Part shown: piece after piece, positions 49,799 to 58,208 of the stretch | Numbering within the stretch: the first letter of the stretch is position 1 | Layout: the number at the start of each line of letters is the position of its first letter | NCBI RefSeq assembly: GCF_013283785.1 | Contig: NZ_JABCPZ010000005.1 | Location: 1-64,000, forward strand | Direction: 5' to 3' | Length of the DNA: 64,000 nucleotides | DNA from: Nonomuraea antri | Lineage (GTDB): Bacteria > Actinomycetota > Actinomycetes > Streptosporangiales > Streptosporangiaceae | Notes under the pieces: model-generated | What the model saw: only the letters and a program-made list of their open reading frames with translations | Databases searched by the model: none | Told to the model about the DNA's origin: nothing | Made by a program: the position numbers and the translations under genes

Positions 49799-50269
49799 TC
49801 AGCCGTCCTCGGGGTCGGGCAGGCGGCCCGGCGCCGACTTCTGCACCTGCTGGAAGATCACCGACGTGCGGAAGCCGGTGATCTCCCTGCGCTTGCTGAG
49901 CCGGTCGAGCAGGAAGGCGTGCAGGTGGTCCAGGTCCTGCACGGCCACGTGCAGCAGGAAGTCGTCGCCGCCGGCCAGGACGAAGACGCTGAGCACCTCG
50001 GGCTGCTCGGCCACGGACTGCTTGAACGTGTTGATGACCGTGCGGCTGAGCGGGCGCACCTGGACCGAGACCATGGCCTGCACGCCGCGGTTGAGCGCCG
50101 CCGGGTCGATGTCGGCGTGGTAGCCGCGGATGACGCCGCGCCTGGTCAGCGCCCGCACCCGCTCCAGGCAGGTGGAGGGCGCGATGCCCAGCTTGCGGGC
50201 CAGTTCGCGGTTCGACTGCCGCGCATCTGTTTGGAGCAACCGCACGATCTCCGAATCAAGTTCGTCCAT
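49799..50269 (-). CDS. Lrp/AsnC-family transcriptional regulator
   Basis: 156 residues from ATG 50269. N-terminal HTH: LDSEIVRLLQTDARQSNREL, ARKLGIAPSTCLERVRALTR, RGVIRGYHADIDPAALNRGV. C-terminal RAM domain: AMVSVQVRPLSRTVINTFKQ, EVLSVFVLAGGDDFLLHVAV. Binds amino acids. Divergent from a membrane-protein gene 82 bp away, which could be its target. An AT-richer stretch between the starts likely holds both promoters. Confidence 0.92.
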   Translation of the reverse strand: MDELDSEIVRLLQTDARQSNRELARKLGIAPSTCLERVRALTRRGVIRGYHADIDPAALNRGVQAMVSVQVRPLSRTVINTFKQSVAEQPEVLSVFVLAGGDDFLLHVAVQDLDHLHAFLLDRLSKRREITGFRTSVIFQQVQKSAPGRLPDPEDG

Positions 50270-50351
50270 GACCGGATTCTCGCAGCTTGTTCCGGCCGTA
50301 CGTTCGATCGGGCGGGGGTAGCGCCGAACGTCCGGACTAGCTTGGGCGCTC

Positions 50352-50765
50352 GTGACGACACGAATGACTGGACGGATGAGCGCGATGCAGGGCGCGGCGC
50401 TGCTGGTGGGCTGGTTCGCGGCGGGCGGCGAGCCGGGCAGGACACCGCTGCGCAGCCTCGGGCTGCTGGCCGCGCTCACCGTGCCGGTGCTGGTCACGGC
50501 GGCCGACCTGGACGTGCTCATGCGGGCCACCTCCGCCTGCCTGGCGGCCGTCACGGCGGTGGGCGTGCTGGCCGCGGTCCGCGCCCTGCCCGCCGGCCGG
50601 CAGCGGGGGACGGCCGTGGTGGCCGGTGCGCTGTCGGTGGTGGCGCTGGCGTGCTGCGGCGCGTACCTGCTCGTGCCGGCCGCGCTCGCCGTGGTGGCGC
50701 TGGTCGTGTCGCTGGTCGTGGCGCGGCTCGGGACTCGGCGCGGTTTTGGGGGTAGGGGCCTCTGA
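50352..50765 (+). CDS. Membrane protein, resembling the tail of an APC amino-acid permease
   Basis: 137 residues from GTG 50352, about four TM. The stretch LDVLMRATSACLAAVTAVGV followed by LAAVRALP recalls the last spans of APC-superfamily permeases, which are usually ~450 residues long; the first two thirds would be missing. A 5'-truncated permease or a stand-alone small protein are both possible. The location next to an Lrp regulator fits a former amino-acid permease. Several in-frame ATG starts (50364, 50376, 50385) are possible. Confidence 0.5.
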   Translation: MTTRMTGRMSAMQGAALLVGWFAAGGEPGRTPLRSLGLLAALTVPVLVTAADLDVLMRATSACLAAVTAVGVLAAVRALPAGRQRGTAVVAGALSVVALACCGAYLLVPAALAVVALVVSLVVARLGTRRGFGGRGL

Positions 50766-50816
50766 GCAAGCGGGTTATAAACGGGAAAAGGGCGCGGCCG
50801 TCGCCGGGAGGTGCCG

Positions 50817-52688
50817 ATGAGCGAGCACGTCAAGTACGCCGAGGCCAGGCAGGTCGGAGAGCAGGCGCGGGAGAAGGAGTGGACGCGCCCGAGCTTCGCC
50901 AAGCAGTTGTTCCTCGGGGACTTCCGGCTGGATCTGGTGTATCCGGCTCCCCAGTTGTCCGAGGAGGCGGCCAAGCGGGGCGAGGAGTTCGTCCGGGCGG
51001 TACGCAGGTACCTCGACGCGCACGTCGACCCCGCGCTCATCGAGCGCACCGGGCAGATCCCCGACGAGGTGGTCAAGGGCTTGGCCGGGCTGGGCGCGTT
51101 CGGCATCACGACCAGCGAGCAGTACGGCGGGCTGGGCCTGCCCTACCTGTACTACTGCCGCGCGCTCACGCTGGTCGGCTCGTACTGCCCGGCGCTGGCC
51201 ACGCTGCTGTCCGCGCACCAGTCGATCGGGGTGCCGCAGCCGCTGAAGATGTTCGGCACCGAGGAGCAGAAGCGCGAGTTCCTGCCGCGCTGCGCGGCGG
51301 GCGAGGTCTCGGCGTTCCTGCTCACCGAGCCCGACGTGGGCTCCGACCCGGCCCGCCTGTCCACCACCGCGGTACGCGACGGCGACGAGTACGTGATCGA
51401 CGGCGTCAAGCTGTGGACCACCAACGGCGTGGTCGCCGACCTGCTCGTGGTCATGGCCAGGACCGGCAAGAAGATCAGCGCGTTCGTGGTCGAGGCCGAC
51501 TCGCCCGGCATCACGGTCAAGCGGCGCAACACGTTCATGGGGCTGCGTGGCATCGAGAACGGCGTCACCGAGTTCTCGCAGGTCAGGGTGCCGGCCAAGA
51601 ATCTGATCGGCAAGGAGGGCGAAGGGCTCAAGATCGCGCTCACCACGCTCAACACCGGACGGCTCTCGCTGCCCGCCACCTGCGCGGGCGGCGCCAAGTG
51701 GGCCGTCAAGATCGCCCGCGAGTGGGGCAACGCGCGGGTGCAGTGGGGGCGCAAGGTCGGCGAGCACGAGGCCGTGGCCACCAAGATCGCTTTCATCGCG
51801 GCCAGCGCGTACGCGCTCGAAGCCGTCTGCGACCTGACCGCCAGGATGGCCGACGACAAGCGCAACGACATCAGGATCGAGGCCGCGCTGGCCAAGCTCT
51901 ACGCCTCGGAGCTGTCGTACCAGGCGCTGGACGAACTGGTCCAGATCAGGGGCGGGCGTGGCTACGAGACCGCCGAGTCGCTGGCCGCCCGCGGCGAGCG
52001 CGGCGTGCCGGCCGAGCAGATGCTGCGCGACTCGCGCATCAACCGCATCTTCGAGGGCTCGTCGGAGATCATGCGGCTGCTCATCACCAGGGAGGCGGTC
52101 GACGCGCACCTGTCGGCGGCCGGCGAGCTGATCAACCCCGAGGCGTCACGCCAGGAGCGCGCCCAGGCGTTGCGCCGGGCCAGTCGTTTCTACGCCAAGT
52201 GGCTGCCCTCGCTGGTGGCCGGCTCGGGCAACCTGCCCACCGCGTACGCCGACTTCGGCCCGCTCGCCGCCCACCTGCGCTTCGTGGAGCGGACCAGCAG
52301 GAAGCTGGCCAGGTCCACCTTCTACGGCATGTCACGCTGGCAGGGCAGGCTGGAGCACAAGCAGTCGTTCCTGGGCCGGATCGTGGACATCGGGGCCGAG
52401 CTGTTCGCCATGACCGCGGTCTGCGTCAAGGCCGAGGAGGACTCCCGCGACCTGGGACGGCGGCCGTACGAGCTGGCCGACACCTTCTGCCAGCAGGCCA
52501 GACGCCGGGTCGACGCGCTGTTCGAGCGGCTCTGGGACAACAGCGACAACGCCGACACCCGGCTGGCCCGATACGTGCTCGACGGCCGTTACACGTTCCT
52601 GGAGGAGGGCGTGCTCGACCCGTCCACGGACGGTCCGTGGATCGGGACGCCGCAGGGTGGGGAGAACGTCAGGCGAAAGATCCTTTGA
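50817..52688 (+). CDS. Acyl-CoA dehydrogenase (large, FadE type)
   Basis: 623 residues from ATG 50817; GGGAGG six bases upstream. About 220 residues longer than short/medium-chain enzymes because of a C-terminal helical domain (residues ~430-620, LRRASRFYAKWLPSLVAGSG, YGMSRWQGRLEHKQSFLGRI). Core signatures: AFLLTEPDVGSDPARLSTTA, VIDGVKLWTTNGVVADLLVV, and the catalytic Glu in RIFEGSSEIMRLLI. FAD-dependent acyl-CoA oxidation. Its stop is close to a dre-like site serving the next operon. Confidence 0.93.
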   Translation: MSEHVKYAEARQVGEQAREKEWTRPSFAKQLFLGDFRLDLVYPAPQLSEEAAKRGEEFVRAVRRYLDAHVDPALIERTGQIPDEVVKGLAGLGAFGITTSEQYGGLGLPYLYYCRALTLVGSYCPALATLLSAHQSIGVPQPLKMFGTEEQKREFLPRCAAGEVSAFLLTEPDVGSDPARLSTTAVRDGDEYVIDGVKLWTTNGVVADLLVVMARTGKKISAFVVEADSPGITVKRRNTFMGLRGIENGVTEFSQVRVPAKNLIGKEGEGLKIALTTLNTGRLSLPATCAGGAKWAVKIAREWGNARVQWGRKVGEHEAVATKIAFIAASAYALEAVCDLTARMADDKRNDIRIEAALAKLYASELSYQALDELVQIRGGRGYETAESLAARGERGVPAEQMLRDSRINRIFEGSSEIMRLLITREAVDAHLSAAGELINPEASRQERAQALRRASRFYAKWLPSLVAGSGNLPTAYADFGPLAAHLRFVERTSRKLARSTFYGMSRWQGRLEHKQSFLGRIVDIGAELFAMTAVCVKAEEDSRDLGRRPYELADTFCQQARRRVDALFERLWDNSDNADTRLARYVLDGRYTFLEEGVLDPSTDGPWIGTPQGGENVRRKIL

Positions 52689-52692
52689 CGGG

Positions 52693-52704
52693 CGGTCTAG
52701 ACCG
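52693..52704. promoter_or_regulatory. dre-like DasR site 1
   Basis: CGGTCTAGACCG, a perfect 12-bp palindrome with the DasR core GGTCTAGACC. It lies just after the FadE stop and about 190 bp before the sugar-binding-protein gene. Confidence 0.5.
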
Positions 52705-52748
52705 GTTGTGAGCATTTTCCGATCCGACTGTTTTCAAACCGATACCGA

Positions 52749-52762
52749 CCGGTATAGACCGG
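52749..52762. promoter_or_regulatory. dre-like DasR site 2
   Basis: CCGGTATAGACCGG: the same core with one base differing from perfect symmetry. It is 55 bp centre to centre from site 1 and about 130 bp before the binding-protein gene. Confidence 0.45.
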
Positions 52763-52892
52763 CTGGTGAACGCGGGCTTACTCTGGCGAAAACGCGTCGA
52801 GCTGCGGCTCGCGCACCCCCAATCCCTTTGGGCGGGGTCCGGTAGCTGGTACGGACCAGCCTCACCCGTCCGATGAGAAGGCGGTATCTCCA

Positions 52893-54164
52893 GTGAACAT
52901 GAAGCTTGTGGGCGGCGCCGCTCTCGGCCTGGCGACCATGCTGGTCCTGTCCAGCTGCGGCTCCAGCACGCCCAGCACCGGTGGCGGCGAGACCAAGGCC
53001 AGCGGCGGCGGTCCGGTCACCCTCAAGATGGTGGCCGCCGACTACGGCGACGGCCCCGGCGCCCCGAACGCGGGCGAGGCCTTCTGGAAGGAAGTCGTCG
53101 ACGGCTTCCAGGCGGCCAACCCGAACATCAAGGTCGAGGTCCAGGTCATCAACTGGAACGACATCGACAAGCAGGTCGCCACCATGGTCCAGAACGGCCA
53201 GGTGCCCGACATCCTGCAGACCGGCGACTACTCCGGTTTCGCCAAGGACGGCCTGCTGCACAAGGTCGACGAGGTCCTGTCCCCGAACGTGTCCGGCGAC
53301 ATGCTGCAGAAGTTCGCCGAGTTCGGCAAGGTGGACGGCAACGCGTTCGGCATCCCGTTCGTCTCCTCCGCCCGGGCCCTGTTCTACAACAAGGACCTGT
53401 TCACCAAGGCCGGCATCGCCGAGCCGCCGAAGACCTGGGACGAGCTCAAGGCCGCGGCCGAGAAGCTGAAGAAGGCCGGTGTCACCCAGCCGTTCGGCAT
53501 GCCGCTCGGTCAGGAGGAGGCCCAGGCCGAGTCCTTCCTGTGGATGCTCGGCAACGGCGGCGGCTACAAGGACGCCTCCGGCAAGTGGGCGATCAACTCC
53601 CCGCAGAACGTCGAGACCTTCACCTACATGAAGGGCCTCGTCGAGGCCGGTCTGACCACCCCGAACCCGGGCACCAAGGACCGTAAGACGGTCTGGGAGG
53701 ACTTCGGCGCCGGCAAGGTCGGCATGGTCAACGGCGGCCCCATGTCGATTCCGATCTTCGACAAGGCCGGTCTGAAGAACTACGGCGTCGCGCCGATCCC
53801 CGGCAAGGCCGGCCCGCTCGACACCACGCTGGGCGTCATGGACTGGATCATGGCGTTCAACAAGAACGGCCACGCCGAAGAGATCAAGAAGTTCATGGAC
53901 TACTTCTACACCGGCCCGGCCGCCGAGAAGATCTCCGAGCTGTACAAGCTGCTGCCCGTCACCAACGGCGGCATCCAGAAGCTGTCCGGCGACGAGAAGC
54001 TCAAGCCGTTCCTCGACGCGCTGCCCAACGCCAGCTTCTACCCGTTCCAGGACCCCAAGTGGGCGGACGTGAACCCGGCGATCAAGCAGACCATCGGCGG
54101 GGCCGTCAAGGACGACCCGGCCACGGTCCTGGGTGAGCTCCAGAAGACCGCCGAGGCCAGCTGA
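52893..54164 (+). CDS. Sugar ABC transporter substrate-binding lipoprotein
   Basis: 423 residues from GTG 52893 (ATG 52899 possible). Lipoprotein signal MKLVGGAALGLATMLVLSSC with lipobox LSSC. Mature protein of the SBP_bac_1/MalE-type sugar family: FWKEVVDGFQAANPNIKVEV, MVQNGQVPDILQTGDYSGFA, GIPFVSSARALFYNKDLFTK, WDELKAAAEKLKKAGVTQPF, FGAGKVGMVNGGPMSIPIFD. Two permease genes follow, no ATPase gene, so the shared ATPase MsiK probably energises the complex. With dre-like sites upstream, N-acetylglucosamine or chitobiose is the most plausible ligand (inference). Confidence 0.9.
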   Translation: MNMKLVGGAALGLATMLVLSSCGSSTPSTGGGETKASGGGPVTLKMVAADYGDGPGAPNAGEAFWKEVVDGFQAANPNIKVEVQVINWNDIDKQVATMVQNGQVPDILQTGDYSGFAKDGLLHKVDEVLSPNVSGDMLQKFAEFGKVDGNAFGIPFVSSARALFYNKDLFTKAGIAEPPKTWDELKAAAEKLKKAGVTQPFGMPLGQEEAQAESFLWMLGNGGGYKDASGKWAINSPQNVETFTYMKGLVEAGLTTPNPGTKDRKTVWEDFGAGKVGMVNGGPMSIPIFDKAGLKNYGVAPIPGKAGPLDTTLGVMDWIMAFNKNGHAEEIKKFMDYFYTGPAAEKISELYKLLPVTNGGIQKLSGDEKLKPFLDALPNASFYPFQDPKWADVNPAIKQTIGGAVKDDPATVLGELQKTAEAS

Positions 54165-54179
54165 TCCATCGGTGGGCTG

Positions 54180-54209
54180 TACGGCCGGCGCTCTCGGGCG
54201 CTGGCCGTA
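54180..54209 (+). other. Intercistronic hairpin between binding-protein and permease genes
   Basis: TACGGCC (54180-54186) pairs with GGCCGTA (54203-54209), extended by GCGC/GCGC pairs. Such stem-loops often stabilise the upstream mRNA so that the binding protein is made in excess over the permeases. Confidence 0.6.
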
Positions 54210-54228
54210 CCGTCATGGAAGGTTCCTC

Positions 54229-55113
54229 ATGAAGAGATTGCGCGCCCTGGAGCCGATCGCCTGGGTCGGGCCCGCCGTCGTGCTGATCGCGTTGGTCGTC
54301 CTGTGGCCCGTGATCGAGATGATCCGCTCGTCGTTCCTCAGGATCAACCGGTGGGGCCTGGTTCAAGGGAGCAACTTCCCGGACAACTACGACAAGTTGT
54401 TCAACGAGAAGGACTTCTGGGACATCATGTTCCGCAGCGTGATCTGGGTGGTCGCGGTCGTCGGCCTCACCGTCCTGATCTCGCTCGCCCTGGCCCAGCT
54501 GTTCAACCAGCGCTTCCCCGGCCGCAAGGTCGCCCGTTGGGCTCTCATCGCCCCCTGGGCCGCCTCGGTGCTGATGACGGCGATCATCTTCAAGTGGATG
54601 CTCGACCCCGAGGTCGGCGTGATCAACCAGATCCGCGTGAAGCTCGGGCTGATCGACGCCATGGGCGGCGCGGCCGCCGACCAGCTCGGCGACGCCGCCA
54701 GCGCCATGCCGTGGCTGGTGTTCGTGGCCGTGTTCGTGTCGGTGCCGTTCACCACGTACGCGCTGCTGGCCGGCCTGGCCACCATCCCGGCCGACGTCTA
54801 CGAGGCCGCCAAGATGGACGGCGCCACCAAGTTCAGGACGTACTGGTCGATCACGCTGCCGCTGCTGCGCCCGGCGCTCACCGTGGCCGCGCTGATCAAC
54901 ATGATGAACGTCTTCAACAGCTTCCCGATCATCTGGGCCATGACCCACGGCCAGCCCGGCTACTCCACCGCGACCTCCACGATCCTGATGTTCATCCTGA
55001 AGAACCGGGACATCGGTGAGTCCGCGGCGATGTCGGTGGTCAACTTCGCCATGGTGGTCGTGCTGACCGGGATCTTCCTCAAGGTCTCCCGCTGGAACAA
55101 GGAGGTGGCGTGA
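54229..55113 (+). CDS. Sugar ABC transporter permease (MalF type)
   Basis: 294 residues from ATG 54229, GGAAGG seven bases upstream. Six TM. EAA-loop-like segment TYALLAGLATIPADVYEAAK, MDGATKFRTYWSITLPLLRP, the G of the coupling loop preceding LLRPALTVAALINMMNVFNS. First-permease type (short N-terminus, LEPIAWVGPAVVLIALVVLW). It overlaps the second permease by one base (TGATG) and forms the channel with it. Confidence 0.92.
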   Translation: MKRLRALEPIAWVGPAVVLIALVVLWPVIEMIRSSFLRINRWGLVQGSNFPDNYDKLFNEKDFWDIMFRSVIWVVAVVGLTVLISLALAQLFNQRFPGRKVARWALIAPWAASVLMTAIIFKWMLDPEVGVINQIRVKLGLIDAMGGAAADQLGDAASAMPWLVFVAVFVSVPFTTYALLAGLATIPADVYEAAKMDGATKFRTYWSITLPLLRPALTVAALINMMNVFNSFPIIWAMTHGQPGYSTATSTILMFILKNRDIGESAAMSVVNFAMVVVLTGIFLKVSRWNKEVA

Positions 55114-55997
55114 TGGCCGTCAAGACCGCTCCCCAGGCCAGGCCGCGCCCCCACGCCAAGCCGCGCGGCGCCACGCCGCGCCGCATGCCCAAGATCAAGA
55201 CGGTGCTCGTGGCCGCCAGCGCCTACGTCATCGCCTTCATCTTCCTGTTCCCGTACGTGGTGATGCTGCTCACCTCGCTGCGCTCCGGCGACTCGCTGCG
55301 CGAGGTGTCGTTCTGGCCGGAGGAGTGGGTGTGGTCGAACCTCACCAACTTCTGGACCAGCGGCCTGGCCGGCAACCTCTGGGTCACGCTCAAGGTCGCC
55401 TTCGGCTCCACGATCCTGGTCCTGCTGGTGGCGCTGCCGGCCGCGTACTACTCGGCCAGGCACAACTTCCGGGGACGCACCGCGTTCCTGATCTTGGTGC
55501 TGATCACCCAGATGTTCCAGCCCACGGCCATGCTGGTCGGCATCTACCGCGAGTTCTACCAGTTCGGCCTGGTGGACTCGATCTGGTCGCTGATCCTGGT
55601 CAACGGCGGGTTCAACCTGGCGTTCGCGGTGTGGATCCTGAACGCGTACTTCGCCTCGATCCCGCGTGAGCTGGAGGAGGCCGCGTTCATCGACGGCAAC
55701 GGCCGCTTCGGCGCGCTCTTCCGGGTCACCCTGCCCCTGGCCATGCCGGGCGTGATCACCGCGCTGATCTTCACGTTCATCGCGGCCTGGAACGAGTTCG
55801 TCGTCGCGCTGACCCTGACCACCACGCCGGAGAAGCAGCCGCTGACGGTGGCGCTGAACTCGTTCATCGGCCAGTACCAGGTGGACTGGCAGAACCTGTT
55901 CGCGGGCTCGGTCATCGCCACCATCCCGGTGATCATCCTGTTCGCGCTGATCGAGCGGAAGGTCGTCGGCGGTCTCACCGCCGGATCGATCAAGTAG
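55113..55997 (+). CDS. Sugar ABC transporter permease (MalG type)
   Basis: 294 residues from ATG 55113, GGAGG seven bases upstream. Six TM, a basic N-terminal extension (KTAPQARPRPHAKPRGATPR), then IFLFPYVVMLLTSLRSGDSL. EAA loop: ELEEAAFIDGNGRFGALFRV followed by TLPLAMPGVI, and WNEFVVALTLTTTPEKQPLT and LFALIERKVVGGLTAGSIK at the C-terminus, typical of MalG-type sugar permeases. End of the operon. Confidence 0.92.
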   Translation: MAVKTAPQARPRPHAKPRGATPRRMPKIKTVLVAASAYVIAFIFLFPYVVMLLTSLRSGDSLREVSFWPEEWVWSNLTNFWTSGLAGNLWVTLKVAFGSTILVLLVALPAAYYSARHNFRGRTAFLILVLITQMFQPTAMLVGIYREFYQFGLVDSIWSLILVNGGFNLAFAVWILNAYFASIPRELEEAAFIDGNGRFGALFRVTLPLAMPGVITALIFTFIAAWNEFVVALTLTTTPEKQPLTVALNSFIGQYQVDWQNLFAGSVIATIPVIILFALIERKVVGGLTAGSIK

Positions 55998-56033
55998 CTC
56001 CCTTCCCCGGGCCACTCCTCCCGCCCGGCCGAC

Positions 56034-56070
56034 CCGCCCCACGTTCCTCCACGCGTGGGGCGGTTCGCGT
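56034..56070 (+). terminator. Terminator after the sugar transporter operon
   Basis: CCGCCCCACG (56034-56043) pairs with CGTGGGGCGG (56054-56063), followed by TTCGCGTTTT. Confidence 0.8.
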
Positions 56071-56116
56071 TTTCAGTGGAAGGCTGACGGCGCCCTGGAC
56101 GTTCCGGCACCTGGTC

Positions 56117-56122
56117 TAGGGT
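56117..56122 (+). promoter_or_regulatory. -10 box of a leaderless start (DinB-like gene)
   Basis: TAGGGT, 7 bases, then ATG 56130; no ribosome-binding site in between. Confidence 0.5.
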
Positions 56123-56129
56123 GCACGTC

Positions 56130-56672
56130 ATGACCGATGACACCATCATCAACGAACCATCCCTGACCGCGGGCGAAGTGGAGATGTTGCGGTTCGCGCT
56201 GGACCGTTCCCGCGCCATGTTCGCCTGGAAGACCGGCGGGCTGGACGCTGCCGCGCTGAACCGGCCGCAGCCGCCGAGCTCGATGACCCTCGGCGGGCTG
56301 ATCAAGCACCTGACGCGGGTCGAGGACGACACGGCGACCTGGCGGTTGTTCGGTGAGCGGCCCACGGCGCCTTGGGACACCGCCGAGAACGGCTGGGAAT
56401 GGCAGTCCGCCGCCGCTGACACGCCCGATGAGCTCTACACCCGCTGGCGCGAGGCCGTCGCGCGCACCCGGGCCGCCGTCGACAAGGTGCTGGCCGACGG
56501 CGGTCTCGACCGGCCCGCCGGGTTCACGCCCAGCCGCGGAGGGCCGCCGCCCAACGTGCGCCGCGTCCTGGTCGACCTGCACGACGAATACGCCAGGCAC
56601 GTGGGTCACGCGGACCTGTTCCGCGAGGCGGTGGACGGCCTGGTGGGCGAGGACCCGCCCCAGCCGTCGTAG
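56130..56672 (+). CDS. DinB-family protein
   Basis: 180 residues. Four-helix DinB-like bundle: MLRFALDRSRAMFAWKTGGL, GGLIKHLTRVEDDTATWRLF (helix with metal His), TRWREAVARTRAAVDKVLAD and VLVDLHDEYARHVGHADLFR, where HDEYARHVGH supplies the other metal ligands. The related DUF664/mycothiol-dependent group conjugates thiols; the specific reaction is not evident. The start is ATG 56130 behind a leaderless-type promoter. Confidence 0.85.
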   Translation: MTDDTIINEPSLTAGEVEMLRFALDRSRAMFAWKTGGLDAAALNRPQPPSSMTLGGLIKHLTRVEDDTATWRLFGERPTAPWDTAENGWEWQSAAADTPDELYTRWREAVARTRAAVDKVLADGGLDRPAGFTPSRGGPPPNVRRVLVDLHDEYARHVGHADLFREAVDGLVGEDPPQPS

Positions 56673-56759
56673 GCGCACCGGCTGTGAGAATCCCGGCCCG
56701 GCCGGCATAGATCGAGGCGCTGCCCACGTCCTTGCCTGTGAACGGCGCGAGGAGGATGG

Positions 56760-57272
56760 GTGGATCCAGGATTTGATGCGGACTTCCGGCAGTTCGTCGT
56801 CGACCGGTCGGGGGCGTTGTTCCGCACCGCGTACCTCCTGACCGGCGACCGGCACGCCGCCGAGGACCTGGTGCAGTCGGCCCTGGCCAAGACGGCCGCG
56901 AAGTGGCGCGGTCTGCGCGATCCCGCCGCCGTCGAGGGCTACGTCCGCCGAGTCATGTACCACGAGCAGGTGAGCTGGTGGCGGCGGCGCTCACGGGTGG
57001 CGGAGGTGTCCACCGGCCGGCTGCCCGACCCGGCCGGCGACGGGCACGCCGACGCCGCGGACCTGCGCATGGTGATGCGCGCGGCGCTCGCCCGGCTCAC
57101 CCCCAGACAGCGGACCATGCTCGTGCTGCGCTACTTCGAGGACCTCTCCGAGACCGAGATCGCGCGGTTGCTCGGCATCCGGGTCGGGTCGGTACGCAGC
57201 CAGATCTACCGCTCCCCGGAACGCCTGAAGCGGACGGCGCCGGAACTGACCACGGTGAGGGAGTTCGGATGA
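56760..57272 (+). CDS. RNA polymerase sigma factor, SigE-type ECF
   Basis: 170 residues from GTG 56760. Sigma-2: FRQFVVDRSGALFRTAYLLT, GDRHAAEDLVQSALAKTAAK then WRGLRDPAAVEGYVRRVMYH. Sigma-4: LARLTPRQRTMLVLRYFEDL, SETEIARLLGIRVGSVRSQI, YRSPERLKR. The compact length and DPAAVEGYVRRVM segment are typical of the actinobacterial SigE-family ECF proteins that lie upstream of a membrane protein. It overlaps the next gene by 4 bp (ATGA). Confidence 0.9.
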   Translation: MDPGFDADFRQFVVDRSGALFRTAYLLTGDRHAAEDLVQSALAKTAAKWRGLRDPAAVEGYVRRVMYHEQVSWWRRRSRVAEVSTGRLPDPAGDGHADAADLRMVMRAALARLTPRQRTMLVLRYFEDLSETEIARLLGIRVGSVRSQIYRSPERLKRTAPELTTVREFG

Positions 57273-58192
57273 ACCTCGAGAACCTGCTGCGTGAGACCCT
57301 CACCGACATGGCCGACGAGGAGCGGCCACCCGCGCCCGACCGTTTTCTCCGGGTTCGCGAGCGCCGTTCCCGTGGCCGCGGGCTCGCCCTGGTGGCGGCG
57401 TCGGCCGTGGCCGCGATCGCGATCGGCGCCGCGGTCGTGGTGCACGGGCCGTCGTCGCGGGCGCCAGGCGACGTCGCCGGGCCGCCGACCGCTCTCTCGC
57501 GGCCGGACGTGCGCGTGACCGTGGCGGCGGGCACGCGGCTCTCGCGGCTCTTCGCGGAGTTGTCGTCGCGCACCGGCCGGCCGGTGGCGGAGTTCGAACG
57601 GGCCGCCGCGGACGGCGCGGCGCTCGGCCTGCCGTCCTATGCCGGGGGGAAGCTCGAAGGGTTCGCCTTCCCCGGCGTCTACGAGTTCTCGCCCACCGCC
57701 GGCCCCGACGAGATCCTCAGGACGATGCTGACCCGGTTCGCAGCGGCGGCCGAGGACACCGGCCTGGTCGCCGGCGCCCGGCGGGCCGGCCGGACACCGC
57801 TGGAGGTGCTGACCATCGCCAGCATCGTCCAGGCCGAGGCGGGCCGGGCCGAGGACATGCCCAAGATCGCCCGGGTCATCCACAACCGGCTGAACAGGAA
57901 GATGCGGCTGCAGATCGACAGCACGGTCAGGTACGGCCTGGGCGAGCAGGCCACCGGCACGCTGCGCGCGCGGGATCTCAAGAGCCCGTCGCCGTACAAC
58001 ACCTACCAGCGCGTTGGCTTGCCGCCCGGGCCCATCGGCAACCCGGGCGAGGACGCCATCAGGGCCGCGCTGCGGCCGGCCGCCGGGCCCTGGCTCTACT
58101 ACGTGACCACGGACCCGGCGAACGGCATCACGAAGTTCGCCGCCACCGAGGCTGAGTTCGCCGAACTGGTCGACGAGCAGCGCGGCGAGTAG
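57269..58192 (+). CDS. Membrane MltG-like endolytic transglycosylase coupled to a sigma factor
   Basis: 307 residues from ATG 57269 (4-bp overlap with the sigma gene). Cytoplasmic tail 1-37 (LENLLRETLTDMADEERPPA) like those of SigE-partner membrane proteins, TM 38-59, then an extracytoplasmic YceG/MltG domain: TPLEVLTIASIVQAEAGRAE with catalytic Glu190 in QAEAGR, KIARVIHNRLNRKMRLQIDS, SPYNTYQRVGLPPGPIGNPG, WLYYVTTDPANGITKFAATE. MltG cleaves nascent glycan strands at the membrane. Here the enzyme takes the place an anti-sigma factor would have. Confidence 0.82.
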   Translation: MNLENLLRETLTDMADEERPPAPDRFLRVRERRSRGRGLALVAASAVAAIAIGAAVVVHGPSSRAPGDVAGPPTALSRPDVRVTVAAGTRLSRLFAELSSRTGRPVAEFERAAADGAALGLPSYAGGKLEGFAFPGVYEFSPTAGPDEILRTMLTRFAAAAEDTGLVAGARRAGRTPLEVLTIASIVQAEAGRAEDMPKIARVIHNRLNRKMRLQIDSTVRYGLGEQATGTLRARDLKSPSPYNTYQRVGLPPGPIGNPGEDAIRAALRPAAGPWLYYVTTDPANGITKFAATEAEFAELVDEQRGE

Positions 58193-58207
58193 CCCGGCGA
58201 GTAGCCC
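58184..58207. repeat. 12-bp tandem duplication spanning the MltG stop codon
   Basis: GGCGAGTAGCCC at 58184-58195 and again at 58196-58207; each carries the TAG stop. Confidence 0.8.
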
Positions 58208-58208
58208 G

